Assembly (NCBI RefSeq): GCF_000237325.1
Contig: NC_017542.1
Location: forward strand, 1,061,501 to 1,125,500
DNA length: 64,000 nucleotides
DNA from: Paenibacillus polymyxa M1
Lineage (GTDB): Bacteria; Bacillota; Bacilli; Paenibacillales; Paenibacillaceae
Direction: 5' to 3'
This document shows positions 52,319 to 61,300 of this stretch, piece after piece. How positions within the stretch are numbered: position 1 is the first letter of the stretch; each line of letters starts with the position of its first letter. The notes beneath the pieces were generated by a model. It saw nothing but the letters and a program-made list of their open reading frames with translations, was not told where the DNA came from and searched no databases. Both the position numbers and the translations under genes were made by a program.

Positions 52319-55300
52319 ATGAGTAAAGATCTGCAAATTCAAAGTATATTCCGATTAACTCCGATGCAACAAGGAATCTTGTTCCATAGCCTGCTAGATC
52401 AAACTTCGTACGCCTATTTTGAACAAGTGAGTCTTACCCTGAACGGCTTACTCAAGGTAGAGCTTCTGGACCGAAGTCTTTCTGTTCTATTTGAGCGCCA
52501 TGAGATATTGCGCAGCAATGTTTTTCACGTCAATATTGAAGAGCCTAAATTGATCGTATTCCGGCAGAAGCATCCATCCATTCACTTTGAAGACATTTCT
52601 TCACTAACGCAATCTGACCAGGTGGCCTATATAGAACAGTTTGTTCAACGTGATAAGGCCAACGGATTTGATATCACCCGGGATGAGTTATTCCGGGTCT
52701 CCATATTGCAGTGTGCGTCTGATGTATACAAGCTGATCGTTAGCTTCCATCACATCATTATGGATGGATGGTGCTTAGAAATCGTTCTGAAAGAATGGTT
52801 CCAGATCTACACATCATTGAAAAAAAATGAGCCAGTTCAGCTAGGTGAAGCTCCTTCTTATGAAAAATACCTCAAATGGCTGGACAAGCAGGATACAGAT
52901 ACAGCGCTTATGTTTTGGGAGCGATATTTGGATGGTTTTGAACAGCAAAGCATCTTGCCTACGAGTGGTAAAGGGAGCCACGTTGATTACGATCCACAGC
53001 AGCAAATCTTTAGCTTTGATTCGCAATTAACAGGTCAGTTGGAATCACTGGCCAAAGAACTCAAGGTTACTTTGAGTACAATGTTTCACTCCATCTGGGG
53101 TCTGCTATTGATGAAATACAACAACACCCGCGACGTGGTATTTGGCTCTGTCGTTTCCGGTCGTCCGTCAGATATTCCGGGAGCAGAAAATATGGTGGGC
53201 CTATTTATCAATACTATTCCAGTGCGTATATCAAGTGAAGAGGATCATCTTGCTTTTTCGGAATTCGTCCAGCATGTACAACATTCGGTTATGGAGGCGG
53301 GAGAGCACCATTATGTGCCTCTTGCTGATATTCAGGTGGGGAGTTTGTTGAAGAGTAATCTGATACACCATATTTTGGCCTTTGAAAACTTCCCGGGTAT
53401 GGAGGAAGCCTCCGATCACGCGGACGAAAACAGTTTAGCGGTTTTGGAGATGGCTGGCTTTGAACAAACTAATTATTCCTTCAATCTTAACGTTGTTCCC
53501 GGTGAGAAACTGCGGATGAAATTCAGCTATAACGGTCTATTATACGAACCAGCATATATAGATCGATTAGGTCGACACGTTGAAGAAATCGCCCGCACTG
53601 TGGTTTCATCTGCTGATGTTGTTTTGAACGAAATAGATATTATTCTGCCAGAAGAAAAAGAATTGATTTTGAAGAAATTCAACGGGACGGCTGCGCCTTA
53701 TCCAAGGGAGAAGACGATTCATCAATTGTTTGAGGAGCAGGTAGAGCGAACACCGGAACATCCGGCAGCCCGTTACAAAGAGCGGCAATTGACGTACCGG
53801 GAGCTGAATGCCCAAGCGAATCGGGTGGCTCACGTCCTGCGGACGAAAGGGATCGGGCCCGACCAGATGGTGGGCATCGCAGTACATCGATCGCTGGAGA
53901 TGATTGTCGGCCTGCTGGGGATTTTGAAGGCAGGCGGGGCGTATCTGCCGCTACATCCAGAGGACCCGGAAGAACGGCTCGGATTCATGCTGGAGGATAG
54001 CGGGGCATCTATCCTGCTGACCCAGCGGGATCAGTTGGACCGCCTTCATCCGCATGGAGCCAATCGCGAGCTGATCGCTATCGAAGATCTGCTGATGGAG
54101 GGGATGGAGCTTACAGGAGAAGAGTGCGAGAAGAACCCGGAACCCGTTAACTGCTCAACCGATTTGGTGTACGTGATTTATACGTCAGGCTCCACCGGCA
54201 AGCCGAAGGGGGTCATGATTGAGCACGCATCGCTGATCAACCGTCTGCACTGGATGGAAAAACGAATTCCGTTTGGAGCGGAGGATGTGATCCTGCAAAA
54301 AACGCCTTACACCTTTGACGTATCGTTGTGGGAGCTGTTTTCGTGGGCGATTCAGGGAGCGACGGTATGCTTTCTGGAGCCGGGAGGCGAGAAAGACCCG
54401 GCAACGATAGCCGAAACGGTGAAGGCCAACGGGGTAACAGCGATCCATTTTGTACCATCCATGCTGGGAGCATTCCTGGAGTACATCGAGCACAGCGGAG
54501 CCGCTAGGAAAATGCGCAGTGTCCGGCGAGTATTTGCCAGCGGGGAAGCGCTGATGACAGAACATGTCCGCCGGTTTAACCGTTTGCTGGGAGCCGAAGG
54601 AGCCACGCTACACAACCTGTATGGACCGACAGAGGCAACGGTAGAGGTGGCGTATTACGACTGTCCTGCCGAGCAGGAACCAGAGAGCATTCCGATCGGG
54701 AAGCCGATTGATAATGTGAAATTGTATATTTTGGACCGTAAAGACCGATTGCAGCCGATAGGTGTACCGGGCGAGCTGCACATTGGAGGGGACTGCGTAG
54801 CCCGGGGATATGTGAATCGGAAAGAACTGACGGAGGAGAAATTCGTAGCGGACCCTTATGCAGCAGGGGGACGGATGTACCGAACGGGAGACTTGGCGAG
54901 ATGGCTGCCGGATGGAAACATTGAATATATGGGTCGGATCGACCATCAGGTGAAAATTCGGGGCTACCGGATCGAACTGGGTGAGATTGAAGCGGTCTTA
55001 CTCGCGTACGAAGGTGTCAAGGCGGCTACAGTACTTGCCCTTGATGATCGAGATGGTGGTAAATATTTATGCGCATATTTCGAAAGCGGAGAAGGTTTGA
55101 ACACATCTATTTTAAGGGCGCACTTGAAGGCACTCATACCGGATTACATGGTGCCAAGTCATTTCGTTCGGCTAGATGTTATGCCGCACCTGTCCAGTGG
55201 CAAGGTTAACCGTAAAGCGCTACCCGAACCAGATCATGGGATGCGAGCCACCAGCTATGTTGCACCAAGAAACGAAACGGAAAGAAAACTAGCCGAGATT

Positions 55301-58300
55301 TGGGAGAAGTTGCTGGACATATCCTCCATCGGTATACATGACAACTTTTTTGAACTGGGTGGACATTCACTAACGGCGACTCGACTTATGTCTCGAATCA
55401 ATAAGTTGCTGCAAGTTGAAATTCCACTCCGTGATATTTTTGCACATCCGACCATCGAAGAAATGAGTGTTTTGATCTGCGGACCAGAGGTTGCAGCTGG
55501 GACGATGATGGATATTGCTCCTGCCGAGCTACGCGATTCTTATCCAGTGACATCCGTTCAAAAGAGACAAATGATTTTACATCAGTTTGAAGGAGCAGAA
55601 ACAGCATACAATATGCCCTTTGCCTTACTGATGGAGGGAGAACTGGACATCCAGCGGCTGGAGCGAGTGTTCAGGGATCTAATAGATAGGCATGAGGCAT
55701 TGCGGACATCATTTGAGTGGGGCACAGAGGAGCCAGTACAAAAAATTCATAGTGAGGTTCCATTTCAACTAAGTTTCCAACAGGCTGATGATATCGAAAT
55801 AGAAGCACAGGACAAACAGATTCAAGCGATATTCAAATCGTTCGTAAGACCGTTTAACTTAGGTCAGGCTCCATTATTGCGGGCGAAGCTGGTGCGTATT
55901 TCGGACAATAGGCATATTTTGATGGTAGATATGCACCATATTGTTGCAGATGGCGTTTCCATGAGCGTTTTGGCTAATGATTTCACGACATTGTATCACG
56001 GGAACTCGCTGCCACCATTGCGTATTCAATATAAAGACTACGCCGTTTGGAACAGTGAGTGGATCAAAGAAGGACACTTGATGAAGCAGGAACAGTACTG
56101 GTTAGACTTGTTTTCGGATGAGCTTCCTGTCCTTAATCTACCAACTGATTTCACGAGGCCTCAAGTACAAAGCTTTGAAGGTGACCGGTATTCTTTTCAA
56201 GCTGACAAGACACTTCGTGAAAGTCTACAGCAATTTGTTGCAGCAAATCGGACCACTTTATTTATGGTACTGCTATCGGCTTACAACGTGTTGCTGCATA
56301 AGTATTCAGGCCAGGAAGATATCGTGGTAGGGTCTCCAATAGCAGGTCGTAATCATACAGATTTAGAAAATATTATGGGGATGTTCGTTAACACACTAGT
56401 GCTGCGCAACCGTCCAGCTGCTGACAAAACGCTCAAGCAATTTTTACTGGAGGTGCAAAGAAGCAGCCTGGAAGCTTTCGAACATCAGGATTATCCAATA
56501 GAAGATCTTGTAGATAAGCTCGAACTTCACAGGGATTTAAGCCGAAATCCTCTGTTTGATACGATGTTCTCTCTAGAAAATACCGATTCGGTAAGCCTGC
56601 AAGCTGACGGGATATCCATATCACCGTATTCTGTTGAAGCTGGCATAGCCAAAGTTGATTTAACGTTAACAGCAGAAGCGGATCAAGAGGGACTCTTTTT
56701 TCGAATTGATTATTGTAACAAGCTGTTTCACAAAGAAAGTATTGAGAGAATGTCGAAGCATTATTTGCAGATTTTGCAGACTATTGTGGACTCTGCGGAT
56801 CTCCGGATTAGCGACGTAAACATGGTAACTGCATCCGAAGAAGAGATCCTGTTAACGAAATTTAATACGGTACCCGCTTCTAACGAGAAAGAGAACCGAA
56901 AATTGCTGCATCAGCTCTTTGAAGAGCAGGTAGCGAAGACGCCGGAGCGTGTCGCAGTATCGTTCGAGGAACAACAATGGACTTACAGCGAGTTAAACGA
57001 TAAAGCGAATCAGCTTGCCAGAGTGCTTAGAGAAAAAGGAGTACAGGCCAATACGCTTGTTGGCATTATGGTAGAGCGATCTTTTGAAATGATAGTCGGA
57101 ATCCTAGGGATTTTAAAGGCTGGGGGTGCATATGTTCCTCTGGCACCAGATTATCCTGCGGAGCGAATTAGTCTGATGCTATACGATTGCAAGATAACAC
57201 TATTATTGGCTTCCCATCATGTTCTGACTGAATCAACTTTCATAAAAGAGGCAGGAGCAGATGGATTTGCAGGGGAAATCCTTGATTTGGATCAGCTCGA
57301 TATGATCGTTAAGGATTCAGATTCTAGTAACTTACCTTATGTGAATGAACCGGATGATTTGGCATATGTGCTATATACCTCTGGCTCAACAGGTAAACCA
57401 AAAGGGAATCTGACCATGCATTATAACGTGGGAAGATTGATTAAAAACTCCAATTATATCGATCTTACAGAACAGGATATTCTCTTGCAGTTATCTAACT
57501 ATGCCTTTGATGGGTCAGTCTTCGATATATTCGGCGCTCTGGTCAATGGTTCTAAGCTGGTTCTCTTACGTAAAGAGAATATGCTGAATCCAGAAAAACT
57601 GTCTTTCTTAATTCGAAATGAAAATGTCTCGGTATTTTTTATTACTACCGCCTTGTTTAACACGTTGATAGAAACCAATATTGAATGTTTTACTACAATT
57701 CGCAAAGTACTTTTTGGTGGAGAGCGGGTTTCACTTCCGCATGTGAGTAAGTTGTTTGAACATATCGGACCCCATAAAATGCTGCATATGTACGGTCCTA
57801 CCGAAAGCACGGTCTTTGCTACCTGTTATGGTGTAGATCAGATTCATGAACGGAAAGGTACAATTCCGATTGGAGCCCCGATTACAGGTACTACTGTGTA
57901 TATTCTGGATAAAAATCTTAAATTGCAGCCTATTGGTATTCCGGGAGAGCTTTGTATAGCAGGCGATGCACTTTCCCGGGGCTATTTGAACCTACCTGAT
58001 TTTACAAAAGAAAAGTTTATAGACAATCCATTTAATCCAGGCGAGAAAATGTACAAAACAGGTGACATTGCAAAATGGCTTCCCAATGGAAATATTGAAT
58101 TTGTAGGCCGCCAAGATCATCTGGTGAAAATTAGGGGGTTCCGTATAGAGCTTGGAGAAATTGAAAATCAACTACTATCCCATGAACGCATTAAAGAGGC
58201 AATAGTTGTAGCTAAACCGGATCAATCCGGCCAAAATCGTATTTCTGCATATATGGTGACAGACGGGGAATTAAATACTTCAGCTATTCGCCGTTACTTG

Positions 58301-61300
58301 GCGAAGTATTTACCAGATTACATGTTGCCATCCAGCTTAATACTGCTAGACAGTTTGCCGCTGAACGCTAATGGCAAGGTGGATCAGAAGAAATTGCCAG
58401 AGCCTCATATCAACTTAGACTTAAGCACGCTGTATGAACCACCGACAAGCCCTACGGAAGAGAAGTTGATCAAAATTTGGGAAGGCGTACTGGGACAAGA
58501 GGGAATTGGAATTAGTCACAGTTTTTTTGACCTTGGAGGAGACTCTATTAAGGCCATTCAAGTTATCGCAAGGTTGAGTCAAGAGGGATTAAAGCTGGAT
58601 ATGAAGGACATATTTCAGCACCCTACTGTTCAGCAAGTAGCACCATATGTCCAACGTCGTTCCAGAATCATTGACCAGAAGGCGGTAACAGGTGAGGTAC
58701 AGCTAACTCCAATCCAAAAATGGTTCTTCGAAAATGTACAGGATGATCGGAACCATTTTAATCAAGCGGTTATGTTGTTTACTAGTGGTGTGTTTGATGA
58801 AGAAGCCCTAAAAACTGCTTTGGAGAATATTATTATTCACCATGATGCCCTACGAATGGTGTATGAGATCGGTCAGAGTTCTGTTTGCCAATACCATATG
58901 GAAACGCAGTTAAAGCCTCTTCATTTAAATATTTATAATCTACAAGGAAATAACGATGCTGAAAGCAAGATTGAGGAAGAGGCTAGTCGGCTACAGGCTA
59001 CCATGGACTTAAGAGCAGGCGAGATTATCCGGGTTGGCTTGTTCCAAACAGATCAAGGTCAGCATTTGCTGATTGCTATTCACCATTTAGTTATTGATGG
59101 AGTCTCCTGGCGAATCTTATTAGAGGATTTGGAGAGCGCATATACCCAGGCATTACAAGGTGAGACTATCACTTTGCCGGATAAAACGGACTCTTTTCAG
59201 TATTGGTCTGACCGGCTTGCAGAGTATTCGAATAGTCGGGCTTTACTAAAGGAGAAGGCATATTGGCAGCAAATTGAAGGTGTTCAATGTGAGCCTCCAT
59301 TTCCTCAGAAGAGAGCAGTTACTGAAGAGGGTGGAGTGAAAAAAGAAAGAACGAGTATAGCTGTCCGGTTGGACAAGCAAGATACACAGCTACTGCTTGG
59401 AACTGCTCATCAGGCCTATAATACCGAAATTAATGACTTATTGTTATCAGCACTTGGATTGGCTATTAAGCAATGGGCGGGTAGTAAAATCTTCGCTATT
59501 AATCTTGAAGGACATGGCAGGGAAGAGATTATGGAGGAGATTGATGTTACTCGAACCATAGGCTGGTTTACTTCGATGTTTCCTGTTGTGCTGGATATGA
59601 GGGATAGTGAAGATATTTCATCTGTTATTCGGCGAACTAAGGAAATGATTCGGCATATCCCTAATCGAGGGATTGGATACGGAGTTCTGAAGTATTTGAC
59701 CGATGTGGAGCATATTCAAGATTTAGATTTTAACATACAGCCACAAATCAGTTTTAATTATCTGGGACAATTTATGGATGGTACGCAAGAGGGAAGCTTT
59801 GAATCGTCACCGTTATCTCCGGGACGTTCTGTTGGTGAAGGGGCAGAAAGCCATTTTACACTGGACATCAACAGTATTGTTTCCCAAGACCAACTGTTAC
59901 TTGAATTTGGATATATTCGCGGCGAGCATGAAGACAATGCTATTAAACAATTATCCCTTATGTATATAGAGCATTTAAAAATGTTAATTAATCACTGTAC
60001 AAGCATTTCACAGAAGGTTCTCACACCATCTGATTACCAAGACCATACTCTCTCTATTCCTGAATTAGATCAGATTCTCACACAGTTTGGTGGGACTGAA
60101 CAGGTAGAGCATATTTACCCGTTAACACCTATGCAGCAGGGAATGCTGTTCCATTACATGATGGAGCCGGAAACTACAGCTTATGTGGAACAAGTCGCGA
60201 TTGAAATGGAAGGTGAACTACAGCAGGAGCTTCTGGAACAGAGTTTTCAAGAATTGTTGGCAAAATATGAAGTATTGCGTACGAATTTTGTGTTTACCGG
60301 TATACATGAACCTCGGCAAATTGTGCGTAAACATCAACATACAGAGTTTCGGTTTTATGACCTTACCGGGATGAATGAGCAAGAAATTAATGCTTATCTA
60401 GAGGATTACAAAAAACAAGATCTTCTGCGTGGATTTGATTTATCCAATGAGGCACTAATACGTATAAATGTATTAAAAACAACTCCTGATAAGTTCCTTA
60501 TGATGTGGACCTTCCATCATATGATTATGGATGGATGGTGCGTAGGAATTGTCTACCACGATTTTATGAGCATGTATCTAGAATTGAAAGATGGTAGACC
60601 GCTTAAGTCTGAAACAGCCCCTGCTTATTCAACTTATATTCGTTGGCTGGAAAAGCAGGACAAAGAGGAGTCCATGCAATATTGGAAACAGGCTTTGGAT
60701 GGATATACGCAATGTGCAGTTATACCAAAGACGTCCAAATTGCAGGCTAAAGAAAGTGGTTACCAGACGAGTCAGCTGGAATTTTCGTTAGACCAAACAC
60801 TGACACGACGATTAACAGAGATTGCATCTCATAATCGGATTACGGTCAACACATTGTTCCAATCCATATGGGGGGCCTTGCTTCAAAGATATAACAATAC
60901 CAACGATGTAGTATTTGGAGCAGTCGTTTCAGGGCGACCGCCAGTAATCCCGGACATTGAGAGCATGGTAGGTATTTTCATTAATACGATTCCCGTGCGA
61001 ATTTATGGCGAGGAGAATGAAAGCTTCATTGAAATGGCCAAGAGAGCTCAACAAAGCTCCATTGAATCGGTTAAGTATGAGTACACATCGTTAGCAGACA
61101 TTCAATCCATATCTACACTGAAGCAAAGCCTGTTAGATCATATTATTGTGTTTGAAAATTACCCTGAGTATGGCGAAGAAGAGGCGCTGCAGAAGCACAA
61201 TCTGAAAATTCACGTGCGAGATATGGCCTTTTATGAACAGACAAACTATGACTTTAATCTTATTGTTTCCCTGAAAGAAGAACTGAACATTAAATTTCTG

